From: Lachnospiraceae bacterium 10-1
Lineage (GTDB): Bacteria > Bacillota > Clostridia > Lachnospirales > Lachnospiraceae
DNA: 64,000 bases
NCBI GenBank assembly: GCA_000403495.2
Contig: KE159799.1
Location: 576,937-640,936, forward strand
Reading direction: 5' to 3'
In this document: positions 41,971-51,371 of the stretch, in pieces
How the letters are laid out: each line of letters starts with the position of its first letter
How positions within the stretch are numbered: position 1 is the stretch's first letter
Notes under the pieces: model-generated
What the model saw: only the letters and a program-made list of their open reading frames with translations
Database searches by the model: none
What the model was told of the DNA's origin: nothing
Made by a program: the position numbers and the translations under genes

Positions 41971-42434
41971 AAAGAACGAAAGTCATACTGAAAAAAGCAA
42001 GGAAAGAACAGCTTAAAAATCAGATGCAGTACGGGGAACTGTACCACCGCAACTACTACAAGGAAGTGCAGGACAAAAACAGGGTTTACTATGAGTATTA
42101 CAGCTTGGAGGACACGCAGGACATTCCGGCGGATTACAACGAAATTTCTTTTGTATGTTTAAGACCGGACGGCTGTCTTGAAACGCCGAGTACATTGAGT
42201 ATCGCCTGCCGTACGCTCGCAAAGAAACTGGACGGATTTGAGGGCTTTCATTTCCACCAACTCCGCCATACTTATACAAGCAACCTGCTGTCAAACGGTG
42301 CAGCACCGAAAGACGTGCAGGAACTCTTGGGACACTCTGATGTGAGTACCACAATGAATGTGTATGCCCATGCTACAAGAGAAGCAAAGCGGACTTCCGC
42401 AAGGCTCTTGGATAAAGTGGCGGGCAACGATTAG
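41971..42434 (+). pseudogene. Tyrosine integrase C-terminal half
   Basis: From about 41971 the frame reads as the second half of a Tn916/CTn-type integrase without a start codon (LKKARKEQLKNQMQYGELY, then FHFHQLRHTYTSNLLSNGAA, VQELLGHSDVSTTMNVYAHA). The His-x-x-Arg, His and Tyr catalytic residues are present. The first Arg and the N-terminal domains are missing. Confidence 0.85.
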
Positions 42435-42587
42435 ATACATTCAGAAAAACTTTCCCTTGTAAACTGCCCATAAGGGCAAAAACAAGGGAAAATACATAGC
42501 AATTCACTGTATGAGGCTTAAAAAGCCTTGAAAAAGAAGTAAAGTTCAAATATTTCATCTGCAAATTACGATTTGTCGCTTTGTTAA

Positions 42588-42782
42588 TCAACTCTGCATT
42601 TTCGCTTCAAACCGTTCAATCACTGTTACCTGTAAATCCTTTGCGTCAATCAAACTTTCCTGTCTGCACTTCGGGCAATAGAGGGGAAAGTTTTTTAACT
42701 CCGTATCTACCCGTATTTGTAATCTTGTTTTATTTCCGCATACAGGGCACAATATCCAATTTTCTTTTTTACTCGTTCCCAT
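42588..42782 (-). CDS. Cysteine-rich KTR-type small protein of conjugative elements
   Basis: 64 aa from the ATG at 42782. Two CPxC pairs (WILCPVCGNKTRLQIR and LYCPKCRQESLI) form a zinc ribbon. The KTR motif (GNKTRL) names the family, which is common in Tn916-like elements and of unknown function. Confidence 0.8.
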   Translation of the reverse strand: MGTSKKENWILCPVCGNKTRLQIRVDTELKNFPLYCPKCRQESLIDAKDLQVTVIERFEAKMQS

Positions 42783-42824
42783 TTTTTGTTTCCTCACTGA
42801 AAAACTATGTGAATTTTTTCATGC

Positions 42825-43562
42825 TTAATTGACTACAGCTATGATAAAAGAAAGTGTTGCGAATAAGTTACACAAAATATGAGCAGTCATACAAATATAC
42901 AAATTCTTTTTTTGATAACTGATATATGCCATAGGTAAAAATATAATAATACGGAAAATGTTTTGGAAAGGAAGCCAAAAATGATATAGTGAAAAGACTA
43001 TAGTTATAATTGCCGGCGTCCATTTTCCGTATTTATTGTTATATACTGTTAAATATCCACGAAAGAAAAATTCTTCTGTAATGGGTCCAATAAAAACATT
43101 AAATATGAAATATACGGCACAAGTAGCTAAAATAATATTTTTAGGAAAACTCTTTATGTATTCTATATTATTCCAATCAAATCCTATGGGTAAAAATGAC
43201 AACAGCCTTTCTCGCAATGCAAATAACAACATATTCTCAAGCGGCTGTACTGTGAATGAAAATATTCCCGCTACACCAAATAATACAAACGCAAAAAAGA
43301 GCGTTTGTATTATGGGCTGTTTATCTTGCCCAATCAGTGCAGCTTTAAGAGAATATTTACCATAGTCTATCTTACTCTGTCGTAACATTAAAAACCATTC
43401 AACAGGCATTAAAAACAATACGCCAAGTAAGCAAAGTATCAATAGGGTAGGTAGTTGTGGTAATGCTATTCCTGTTATGAGATACAAAGCTGTAAATAAT
43501 CCCGTCGTACCAAAAACCATTGCTGTTGTTTTCATCAACCCTATTTGTGTTGTATTTTTCAT
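42825..43562 (-). CDS. CPBP-family intramembrane metalloprotease
   Basis: 245 aa with about seven helices. CPBP motifs are intact: TEEFFFRGYL (motif 1, EExxxR), SLYHFW (motif 2 His) and HILCNLFA (motif 3). The family processes prenylated or peptide substrates and often gives bacteriocin self-immunity. The ATG overlaps the TetR stop by four bases, so the two genes form one regulated unit. Confidence 0.87.
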   Translation of the reverse strand: MKNTTQIGLMKTTAMVFGTTGLFTALYLITGIALPQLPTLLILCLLGVLFLMPVEWFLMLRQSKIDYGKYSLKAALIGQDKQPIIQTLFFAFVLFGVAGIFSFTVQPLENMLLFALRERLLSFLPIGFDWNNIEYIKSFPKNIILATCAVYFIFNVFIGPITEEFFFRGYLTVYNNKYGKWTPAIITIVFSLYHFWLPFQNIFRIIIFLPMAYISYQKKNLYICMTAHILCNLFATLSFIIAVVN

Positions 43563-44134
43563 AATAAGTTTCCTTCTTTCATCAGATATATTGCTCCAAA
43601 ATAAGCATTAGACAATGCCTTTATACAATATGCTTCATCATAAACCATTGCATTATTAGCCAGCAGACTGGCTATTCCATGTGTTACTAAAAAAATTTGA
43701 GAAAATATACTAAATACCTGTTGATTGTCTGCCTTTGCTTGTATCTTCAAAACAGAAAATACAGAACCTAAATTTTCCTCTGTAAGCCAATCAGAAAGAG
43801 GGGCACCTGTATAATAGTTTGAGTGAAAAAGAAAGCGAAAAAGATTTTTTTCTTTTACGGCAAATTGAATATATCTCATACCCATTTCCAACATAGGTCG
43901 TTCGTAGTTGCCGCTTAAATTTGTCACATAGTTAATATGAAATTCGCTTCCTTTTTTATGAGCAGCAATCCGAACATCTTCAATTCTCTTAAAATGATAT
44001 AAAACAGGCTGCGTTGAACAACCAAGTTTTTGTGAAACTGTCCGGGCATTTATGTTTTCTGCGCCCATTTCTTTTGCAATTTCAAAAGCTGCGTCTATAA
44101 TCATTTCTTTTGTGACTTTCGCGATTGCTGGCAT
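43559..44134 (-). CDS. TetR/AcrR-type regulator of the CPBP gene
   Basis: 191 aa. N-terminal HTH: KVTKEMIIDAAFEIAKEMG, ARTVSQKLGCSTQPVLYHF. The C-terminal ligand domain is unassigned. It is translationally coupled to the CPBP protease gene and likely represses it. GGAGGTGCGAAT precedes the ATG. Confidence 0.88.
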   Translation of the reverse strand: MPAIAKVTKEMIIDAAFEIAKEMGAENINARTVSQKLGCSTQPVLYHFKRIEDVRIAAHKKGSEFHINYVTNLSGNYERPMLEMGMRYIQFAVKEKNLFRFLFHSNYYTGAPLSDWLTEENLGSVFSVLKIQAKADNQQVFSIFSQIFLVTHGIASLLANNAMVYDEAYCIKALSNAYFGAIYLMKEGNLL

Positions 44135-44382
44135 ATTCGCACCTCCATTTATAATTCTTCTTATATATATCTATAGTTATACATAATTCAAATTATAAAT
44201 CAGGTTAATCTCTCTGTCAATCCCTATTGCTAAACTTTCACCCAATTTTTACCTTTCCGAAAAACGGTATAGCGTAATTGAGAATTATTTTGGCTAACTG
44301 ATAGAACAGTGTAGACATATCCAAAAAGAAGGGTGAACATATCGTGGTCAAGCGTTTTTGTAACACTTGTATCTTTATAATT

Positions 44383-45669
44383 TTAATAAGTATCTAAATC
44401 AGCCAGTATTTCAAGATTCGCCCTCTCATATTCATTCAATATACTATCGTCAAAATTTGTACCGTCACAAGTTGGGCTGTACCAAATACACCCCATAAAA
44501 TAGTTGTATAAATCTACATCTGCAAATATATATCCATGCCTTGCATAGATTTCATTTTTGGCTAAATGGATTACCAGCATTGGCTCACTTTCAAATTCCT
44601 CTTTTGTATAGTATTTCCTATCCGTTTCAAACAACGGTTCCATCACATTTGAAATATCCCGTACTTCCCTGACATTTTCCCAATAATCAATTATTTCAGA
44701 ATAATAGGCACTGGCTTTATAATATTGGCTTCTTTCATTAACTGCGCTTATCATTTCTTCCTCTGTCCATGACGAATGATAACCCGAATCAACAACAACG
44801 CCAATCTCTGTAATATTCTCTTTCTCCCTTATCAGCTCAAAAGTACCATTGATACCATAATCACTGCCATGAGCTGCATTTTTATCATTCAATACCTCTA
44901 CATATATGCTGTCACTTAGAAACTGAATATGCAATGTTCCGCTGTTTCCCCATTCATCATCCGTATAATCAAAATATAATTCTGCCTGTTCAATTTTTCC
45001 GCTAATCTCCTCAATCGTGGCGAATCGTTCTGTTATTTCCTGCTGTGAAAAAAGAGTTCCCGAAAATTGATTATCTTCTGTAATTGTACAGGATAATTCA
45101 ATTCCTCCTTCGGCTAAAATCTGTTCATGTGTCTTTCCCTCGCAAGACCAATAACCGCTGTATTCCACAAAATTAATATTTTGCCAGCTTTCAGATTCAC
45201 CTGCATAAACTGTCTGCGAATCTGCCACTCCACTTTCACTAACATCCTCCACTTTTACAGGCTCCTCATCCGTTAATTGTTTTCTCTCTTTCTTACCATC
45301 AAAGAACAGAATAATCTGCTCATCGAGCTGTTCATCTCCGGACAAAATAACTGCCACATAATCCTCATGCCATGTAACCTCCCATATGCTGCTGCGTATG
45401 CTTCTGCCATCATCAAACAATTCAAAGTCTGCTTGAGATATTCTGCTTTTCCCCTCATAAAGAATCAGCCTGCCTGAAGCCGAACCAAACGGAAAATCAG
45501 CCTCTCCAACAGCCTGTAAAACCAGCTCATAGGTTCCATCTGGTGAAACAGATGTGTCTGCCTCCGTTACTTTGTAATTTGACACATAGACAAACCTTCC
45601 CCAAAACACAGCGATTATAATAAATGTGGCAGCCACAAAGCCTAATACAAATTTCATTATCTTTTTCAT
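44383..45669 (-). CDS. YARHG-domain membrane-anchored protein
   Basis: 428 aa from the ATG at 45669 (GGAGAA upstream), giving an N-terminal anchor (MKFVLGFVAATFIIIAVFWG). The exported part contains a beta-rich domain (SPDGTYELVLQAVGEADFPF), a central region, and a C-terminal YARHG domain (LAKNEIYARHGYIF, then YNYFMGCIWYSP). YARHG proteins are extracellular and of unknown function. The reading frame upstream of this start belongs to a different lipoprotein relic. Confidence 0.82.
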   Translation of the reverse strand: MKKIMKFVLGFVAATFIIIAVFWGRFVYVSNYKVTEADTSVSPDGTYELVLQAVGEADFPFGSASGRLILYEGKSRISQADFELFDDGRSIRSSIWEVTWHEDYVAVILSGDEQLDEQIILFFDGKKERKQLTDEEPVKVEDVSESGVADSQTVYAGESESWQNINFVEYSGYWSCEGKTHEQILAEGGIELSCTITEDNQFSGTLFSQQEITERFATIEEISGKIEQAELYFDYTDDEWGNSGTLHIQFLSDSIYVEVLNDKNAAHGSDYGINGTFELIREKENITEIGVVVDSGYHSSWTEEEMISAVNERSQYYKASAYYSEIIDYWENVREVRDISNVMEPLFETDRKYYTKEEFESEPMLVIHLAKNEIYARHGYIFADVDLYNYFMGCIWYSPTCDGTNFDDSILNEYERANLEILADLDTY

Positions 45670-45803
45670 TTCTCCATATCCCTTCTTCTGCAAGTTCTGT
45701 TCTTCTTCTGTCGTCAAAATACTGACAGGTTCCGATACCTCTGGTAATTCATTGCTGCATCCAGCCATTACCAAAACAGCAAAGCCACTTCCTCCTCTTT
45801 ACA
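45670..45803 (-). pseudogene. Lipoprotein N-terminal relic fused ahead of the YARHG gene
   Basis: In frame with the YARHG gene is GFAVLVMAGCSNEL, a lipoprotein signal end with lipobox, followed by 25 polar residues. The beginning of the signal peptide and the body of the protein are missing. Confidence 0.45.
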
Positions 45804-45910
45804 TCTTCCACCATGCCAAATGTGTAAGATTTTGAATTGAAAAAAATGATGTGTGCTATTAAAATATTGCATCTGTAAAATTTGTAAGTCAAGTAAATTA
45901 TAAAAATTCT

Positions 45911-46078
45911 ATGAATGATACCATCTCAAAACAACAGCCTATCGGCTTATGGGAACAGCGTCACAAATACTATTTGCAGGAATACAAAAAAGTGTTTTAT
46001 ACCTCGCTGCTCACAAGCGGCAAGCTGAGCAGTTATCTTGCAGATATTGAGAAAACGTATGCTTTCTTGTATAATTGA
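45911..46078 (+). pseudogene. TnpV fragment
   Basis: 55 codons. PIGLWEQRHKYYLQEYKKVF and LTSGKLSSYLADIEKT match the middle of transposon-encoded TnpV proteins. The N-terminal 35 and C-terminal 50 residues usual for TnpV are missing. Confidence 0.72.
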
Positions 46079-46127
46079 AGCTGAAAAACAAATAGAAAAA
46101 TTGATATTTGTGCAGGAGGATATTAAA

Positions 46128-46703
46128 ATGGTGCATATAAGAAAAGCAAAAGAAACGGATCGTAAAAATGTAGCTTTATGTATTGCAGAAGGATTTGAAA
46201 AGGATTTCTCAATATTATGTAAAGATAATCAAAAAGTGGCAGATGCTATCACAACGGGATTGAATATGGAAAGATTTTATGTGGCAGATATAAAGGGAGA
46301 TATTGCGGGAGTGTTGGCAATTTCTGATTGCAATGGCAGAGCTGCAAGAGCAGAAAAAGCATCTTTGAAGAAACATTTTGGGTTCATTAAAGGAATTATT
46401 GGTACTTTCATTTTGAAAGAAGAATTTGAAAAGCAGCTTGAGTATCCTATTACAACTGGATACATAGAATTTGTAGCAGTACGAAAAAAATACCGCAAAC
46501 AAGGTATTGCTGCAACTATGCTTCAAGAAAGTATGTTGCTTACAAATTATCAGGATTTTGTGCTTGATGTTACTGATATAAATAATAACGCTATTAAATG
46601 TTATACGAGTATCGGGTTTGAGGAATTTAAGCGTATTCCAGAAAAACATGGTAAACAAAAAGGGTTTAATGAGAAGATTTTTATGCGGTATTGCCACAAA
46701 TGA
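46128..46703 (+). CDS. GNAT-family N-acetyltransferase
   Basis: 191 aa from the ATG at 46128, eight bases after AGGAGG. The GNAT core is complete: VHIRKAKETDRKNVALCIAE at the N-terminus, YIEFVAVRKKYRKQGIAATM with the acetyl-CoA Q/R-x-x-G-x-G/A signature, and NAIKCYTSIGFEEF near the end. Substrate unknown. The SdpI-like gene follows 100 bp downstream. Confidence 0.87.
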   Translation: MVHIRKAKETDRKNVALCIAEGFEKDFSILCKDNQKVADAITTGLNMERFYVADIKGDIAGVLAISDCNGRAARAEKASLKKHFGFIKGIIGTFILKEEFEKQLEYPITTGYIEFVAVRKKYRKQGIAATMLQESMLLTNYQDFVLDVTDINNNAIKCYTSIGFEEFKRIPEKHGKQKGFNEKIFMRYCHK

Positions 46704-46804
46704 AAAAAACACACAGGCAGTATATACATTGTGAAGCAATCCGGCATATGCTATAATTTCAATACAAAAGTTAAAGAATGGCAGAATATAAGAGGAGGTC
46801 AATA

Positions 46805-47452
46805 ATGAAAGTGAAAAAAATTGCGTTTTATGGGCTTATGTATCTGCCACTAATAAGTGCTTTATTTGCTTTACAGTTATTACCGGAGCAAATCCCTGCT
46901 CATTATGGTTTAAACAATCAGGTAACACGTTGGGGCAGTAAATACGAAGCTCTTATTGTTCCCATTGTCACAGCCATCTTGGGTTACTTTTTTCTAGGAA
47001 TCGCAAAGACTGCTGCAAAACATGAAGAAAATGGAAACAATAATGAAAATGTCTGTATTGTTGCAGGTATTGCTACACTTATTATTTTTAATGTTATGAC
47101 AGGATATACTTTATACACTGGTTTTAATAAAGTTGAAAACCTATCATTCAATAAATTTGATATTAATCAATTACTATTTGGAATTTTAGGTATCGCTATG
47201 ATTATTATAGGGAATATAATGCCAAAATTAAGAATGAATGCGGCTGCCGGACTAAAAACTAAGTGGAGCATGAAAAATGAAACGACATGGAAAAAAAGCC
47301 AGCGTTTTGGCGGAATCTCCTACATTATCGGAGGTGTTGTTATCGTTGTGATATGCTTCTTTGTTCAAGGTATTTACTGCTTTCTATCAACGCTAGGAGT
47401 AATTGCTATTCTTTTAGTAATTGACGTTTTTTATACCTATAAAATAGCCTGA
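46805..47452 (+). CDS. SdpI-family (DUF1648) membrane protein
   Basis: 215 aa from the ATG at 46805, which follows AGAGGAGG. It starts with a DUF1648 segment (LLPEQIPAHYGLNNQVTRWG), has six hydrophobic segments and contains the SdpI signature KTKWSMKNETTWKKSQRFGG. SdpI gives immunity to the SdpC killing factor in Bacillus. No sdpC-like gene is near, so it may be an orphan immunity or envelope protein. Confidence 0.87.
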   Translation: MKVKKIAFYGLMYLPLISALFALQLLPEQIPAHYGLNNQVTRWGSKYEALIVPIVTAILGYFFLGIAKTAAKHEENGNNNENVCIVAGIATLIIFNVMTGYTLYTGFNKVENLSFNKFDINQLLFGILGIAMIIIGNIMPKLRMNAAAGLKTKWSMKNETTWKKSQRFGGISYIIGGVVIVVICFFVQGIYCFLSTLGVIAILLVIDVFYTYKIA

Positions 47453-47528
47453 ATAAGATCCTCTTTGGGGGCCAATCCATTCATAAGCCCTTTTAAAACA
47501 CCACATCACCGGGGAATAGTTTCCTCGC

Positions 47529-48113
47529 CTACTTTCCTGCATCAACTGCTTTGTTAATACAGGTAATCGCATTCAAACTTCTCGGATAACCAATATAAGG
47601 CAAACACTGGGAAACCACCCGGATCAAAAAATCCTTATCGTTTCCCAAATTCATGTTGCCTGTTGCATGGGCCATAAGCTGCGGTTCACATCCTCCCTGA
47701 GCAGCTAAAAAGCAGAACGTAATCATTTCCCTTTGCGCCAGATCAAGTCCCGTCCGGGTATAATAATCCCCAAAACAATTTGCCGCCAGCCAGCGGTTGA
47801 TATGTCCAGCCTTCCATGCTTCTTTCATGTGCCCTCCAAAAATATCTGCCTGTACCTGTATACCCTTTTCAAGGCGGTTTTCCAGCGTTGTCGTGCATTG
47901 CCCCTCTAAAGGTAATTCTATGCCGCGACTTTCCAAAATGGAATTTGCCGCCTTCAAATATGGGAGAACACGTCCGATTCCAAGATAATCTACCGCCTGA
48001 TACACAATTTCTTTTACTGCAATTGGCGTGAGCCCGGCATCCAATGCTCTTGGCAATACAAGGCGGTATTCTTCCATTCCCTGACAACCGATCAGAGCTG
48101 CCAGAATCGCCAT
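47529..48113 (-). pseudogene. Carboxymuconolactone decarboxylase family protein, N-terminus missing
   Basis: Two CMD units are visible (MAILAALIGCQGMEEYRLVL with KEIVYQAVDYLGIGRVLPYL; LDLAQREMITFCFLAAQGGC). The frame upstream of 48113 still codes for family-like residues (EEGQQLDDNTRY) but has no start and runs into unrelated DNA near 48165, so about 40 residues are lost. The remaining ATG has no ribosome site. LysR lies upstream. Confidence 0.65.
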
Positions 48114-48228
48114 ATACCGGGTATTGTCGTCAAGCTGCTGTCCTTCCTCATTCGGAACTTCTGAACACCTACATTATAACTAACCGGGCAAAAAATGTAT
48201 AATACCCATTTTATATGATAAGAAATGC

Positions 48229-49098
48229 CTAAATAACATTTTTTATTGTTTGTATAAAATGTGCGGAAATCTTACTCATTGTCTGACTTTTTTTCCAGAC
48301 AAGAACGGAACCCGTTTTCAGTACAGGCATAAGCGGCACAAAACATAAATCGTCATGGTACTTGATGCCGAGATCAAAACATAAAGCTGTTCCAACTCCA
48401 CTCCTTACCATTGCCGCCGCATTGATAATAAGATTAAATGTTGCGGAAATATGGAGCTGTTCATAGTATTCTCCAAACCAACTGGACAGCTCATTTTTTA
48501 CCAGCTCACGCTTCACCATCAACAAGGGGACATCTGCCAAATCCTCCGGACAAATATGCTTTTTCAATGCTAATTTTGAATCCCTGCGTGTAAGAATTCC
48601 CCACTGTTCTTTCTGCGGCATACGCACAAATTCATATTTACTTATATCAACAGGCTCTACTAAAAGCCCCATATCCAAAATACCCTTTTCAATACGTTCT
48701 TTAATATCGTCCGCAATCGCACTGTAAATACTGAATTGCACAAGAGGATATTTTTGCCGAAAATCCCTGATCTGTTCTGAAAGGAACATCATACTTCCGG
48801 TTTCTCCGCACCCAATGGCAATCTCACCTGACAGCATATCATCTTTGTGTGAAAGCTCCTTCACGGTCTTGTCTGATAAAGAAATCATTTCCTGTGCCCG
48901 GCGTTTTAACAGCATCCCGTCCTCGGTCAGAATAATACTGTGTTTGCTTCTATGAAATAATTTAACTCCCAATTCTTCTTCAAGTTGCATAAGCTGCCGG
49001 GAAAGTGTGGGCTGCGTAATATGTAAAAGAGCCGCTGCTTTTGTAATGTTTTCTTCTCTGGCGGTCATCAGAAAATACTTCAAAACTCGAAGTTCCAT
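48229..49098 (-). CDS. LysR-type transcriptional regulator
   Basis: 289 aa from the ATG at 49098. The HTH is typical (LKYFLMTAREENITKAAALL, HITQPTLSRQLMQLEEELGV, KLFHRSKHSIILTEDG), followed by a periplasmic-binding-protein-like effector domain. It precedes the truncated CMD gene on the same strand. In related genomes such regulators often sit next to CMD or oxidoreductase genes, which it may control. Confidence 0.92.
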   Translation of the reverse strand: MELRVLKYFLMTAREENITKAAALLHITQPTLSRQLMQLEEELGVKLFHRSKHSIILTEDGMLLKRRAQEMISLSDKTVKELSHKDDMLSGEIAIGCGETGSMMFLSEQIRDFRQKYPLVQFSIYSAIADDIKERIEKGILDMGLLVEPVDISKYEFVRMPQKEQWGILTRRDSKLALKKHICPEDLADVPLLMVKRELVKNELSSWFGEYYEQLHISATFNLIINAAAMVRSGVGTALCFDLGIKYHDDLCFVPLMPVLKTGSVLVWKKSQTMSKISAHFIQTIKNVI

Positions 49099-49192
49099 AG
49101 GATTCTGCCTCCCCAAAATATTCAGCCTATCTGCGTGTATAAACTAACATTCATTACTTTACCGGTCAATTAATGGGCGCTTCAACTAAAAT

Positions 49193-49804
49193 TTAATCCC
49201 CTAAGTCCGGCTGCTGTCCGTTATGGGCAAGCCACTTACATTCCGTTAGTTCCATGTTGGTAAATACTGCCTTGAAAGATGATTCCTCGGGGCTGCATGC
49301 ATAAACTCCAAACTGAATCGTTCCGCTGCCATTCCACATATGGCATACACGCATCTGTCTGAAAGTAACACCGTCTTTAGAACATTCAATACAATAATCA
49401 TCTTCTCTTCGGCTGAATCTGTACCACATTGATTTTACAGAAGCACTTATTTCCGTTGTTGCCCAATCCGAATAGCCATTATTTGTAACAACACTTCCAA
49501 GATGCTGAAATTTTTCATTTTCGTATTCTATCGAACCTTTAAGCCAATTTTCGCTGTCAAGGTACATCACAATTCCGCATTGGTCAAACCTGTGCTTACT
49601 TTCAAATTCTGTTTTCACTGTAAAGGAGAAGAATTTCTCATCCGTTTCCATCTGCAAAACAGGTGCATTATCATTTCTGAAATGATAGTATGTTCTCTGC
49701 CATAAATCCGTGTGAGGATTTGTTGTTATTTCAATTTTATCGTCGGATACAGTATAACCTGCAGGTTTTCTTGTCCATTTTAATTTGTTTATATCAAAAT
49801 TCAT
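49193..49804 (-). CDS. DUF1349 (concanavalin-like lectin fold) protein
   Basis: 203 aa covering a full DUF1349 domain: KLKWTRKPAGYTVSDDKIEI, HTDLWQRTYYHF, QCGIVMYLDSENWLKGSIEY and FGVYACSPEESSFKAVFTNM. The fold resembles GH16/lectin beta-sandwiches. Its function is unknown. It overlaps the upstream GNAT gene by four bases and is cotranscribed with it. Confidence 0.9.
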   Translation of the reverse strand: MNFDINKLKWTRKPAGYTVSDDKIEITTNPHTDLWQRTYYHFRNDNAPVLQMETDEKFFSFTVKTEFESKHRFDQCGIVMYLDSENWLKGSIEYENEKFQHLGSVVTNNGYSDWATTEISASVKSMWYRFSRREDDYCIECSKDGVTFRQMRVCHMWNGSGTIQFGVYACSPEESSFKAVFTNMELTECKWLAHNGQQPDLGD

Positions 49805-50277
49805 ATTAATCCCTCCTCTGGCAACTTCATTTCATCATTCATTTTTATAAATCCGTATTTTTCATATAACGGTCTCCCCATATCAGTCGCTTCTAGTGAA
49901 ATAGCTGTAATCCCCTTATTTTTAGTATCATTAATCAGCATATCCAGTGTTTTAGCAGCAATTCCCCTTCTTCTGTACGCAGGATTTGTATACATATTCA
50001 TTATATAAGCCTTGTTTCCGCTTGGATTGTGATAAGTTGGCATTACTTGAAAAAAACTCACGCCTCCAGCCCCAACAAAACGCTTCCCGTCAAAAACCAA
50101 ATATGCAATATGAGAACCATCGCAAAGAGCCTTTTGATAATAGTTGTAAGATTCTTTTTCCACTTCGCTCATATCAATATCATCAGATAGTTGATTAGCC
50201 GCCCTTAACACCTCTATTCTTGTTTTTGTTAATATATCTATATCCTCTGACGTTGCTCGTTTGTATATTAAATCCAT
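49801..50277 (-). CDS. GNAT-family N-acetyltransferase
   Basis: 158 aa. Complete GNAT domain: IYKRATSEDIDILTKTRIEV, IMNMYTNPAYRRRGIAAKTL (acetyl-CoA loop), and ISLEATDMGRPLYEKYGF. Coupled to the DUF1349 gene. Substrate unknown. Confidence 0.9.
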   Translation of the reverse strand: MDLIYKRATSEDIDILTKTRIEVLRAANQLSDDIDMSEVEKESYNYYQKALCDGSHIAYLVFDGKRFVGAGGVSFFQVMPTYHNPSGNKAYIMNMYTNPAYRRRGIAAKTLDMLINDTKNKGITAISLEATDMGRPLYEKYGFIKMNDEMKLPEEGLI

Positions 50278-50295
50278 ATTGTATTTTCTCCTGCA

Positions 50296-50397
50296 AAACT
50301 CAATTGTGATTTGATATTTTTAAGAGGAATATCAGCTGTACCGAAACGGGGCAGAGATAACAAAATCACATGAAATATTATAGCACAAAACTCTTTT
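50296..50397. repeat. Short, diverged copy of the repeat at 38245-38460
   Basis: Edges TTGTGATTTGAT and CAAAATCACAT with the adjoining 20-25 bp match the edges of the larger copy at about 80-90 percent by eye. It lies between two GNAT genes. Confidence 0.4.
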
Positions 50398-50899
50398 AAT
50401 TCCATGCTATTTCCGCCTCCTTTTTTTCATAAAATATTAATGTAAGTCTCTCGTTAATGACCTTTGTTTTCCCCGTCTGTCGATACCCCATTTTCTCATA
50501 CAAATGACAGTTTTTAGGCTCCTGCAAAATTGTGTCCAGCTCCCAATTTCCGTTTCCATGAATTTCTTCACACAGCCGGATTGCTTTCTGTGCAATACCT
50601 TTTTCTTGAAATTCTGGCAAAATAAATATTGGGGAAATTCTTTTGTTTTTTTCATTTTCCTTTTGATCAACAATACGGATAGCTCCGACTTTTTGTTGTC
50701 CAATACAGATAAAATAGTAAAATCTAAAATCTTGTTTCAAACGTGCTTCTACTTTTTCCACGTTTTCATTTGCAGGACTGGTGTCAAAATCCTGATATTT
50801 CTCTAATAATTCTTTGAAAGCTTTGACCTGCATAGCGTGCAGCTCCTTTGCATTGTCAATATTTGCCCTTAATAATGTTACTTCATCTGATAATTTCAT
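50396..50899 (-). CDS. GNAT-family N-acetyltransferase
   Basis: 167 aa from the ATG at 50899, with AAAGGAG seven bases upstream. GNAT signs: VTLLRANIDNAKELHAMQVK, the GAIRIVDQK strand, ISPIFILPEFQEKGIAQKAI (acetyl-CoA loop) and NCHLYEKMGYRQTGKT. Substrate unknown. Separate from the GNAT/DUF1349 pair by 120 bp that hold the diverged repeat. Confidence 0.88.
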   Translation of the reverse strand: MKLSDEVTLLRANIDNAKELHAMQVKAFKELLEKYQDFDTSPANENVEKVEARLKQDFRFYYFICIGQQKVGAIRIVDQKENEKNKRISPIFILPEFQEKGIAQKAIRLCEEIHGNGNWELDTILQEPKNCHLYEKMGYRQTGKTKVINERLTLIFYEKKEAEIAWN

Positions 50900-51303
50900 A
50901 TAAAACTCCTTTCCAAACAAAAAAATACACTAAACATACAATATGTCCAGTGCACTCTTAAAACTATCGACTATACAAGCATTCTATCATAACTACAACT
51001 TACACCTGCCGATTTATATGCACAGACATATCAGACCTACCTGCGTAACTGTGCACCCAATCGAAACACAATTACTTCTAAGTACGTCCGTAATACATGT
51101 ACATATAATTCATTGTAAAATGTAAGTTCTGCATTTTCATGTTCTCCTAAAATTTTTTATAACTTATCATAATTCTATTTATATGTCAAGATTTTTAAAC
51201 TTAATTAATTACACAAATTAATTACACAATATAAATAAGGCATGAAAAACCAATTGATATATTTAATAATATTCCAATAAAAAATGAAGTCAATTAATAT
51301 ATA
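50900..51303. other. A/T-rich intergenic region with a 13-bp tandem repeat
   Basis: No gene found. ATTAATTACACAA occurs twice in immediate succession (51204-51216 and 51217-51229). The ribosome site of the GNAT gene is at the left edge. Confidence 0.5.
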
Positions 51304-51340
51304 TGGGACAGCAGCATTTCAGGCTGCTGCCCCTGATTGC
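51304..51340 (-). terminator. Terminator after the AraC-type gene
   Basis: GCAGCAGC with partner GCTGCTGT/CCC around TGAAAT, then an A/T-rich tail, 40 bp past the stop. Confidence 0.55.
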
Positions 51341-51371
51341 TTACGATTTACTTAATCGAATCCTCAGTCTT

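Noticed and set aside
42013-42354. 113-codon minus-strand frame
   Set aside because: Antisense of the integrase fragment, which has clear catalytic motifs on the plus strand.
46215-46802. 195-codon minus-strand frame rich in Phe, Cys and Ser
   Set aside because: Antisense of the GNAT gene at 46128, whose motifs and ribosome site are clear.
51204-51229. Start of a CRISPR-like or long tandem array
   Set aside because: Only two 13-bp units without spacers.
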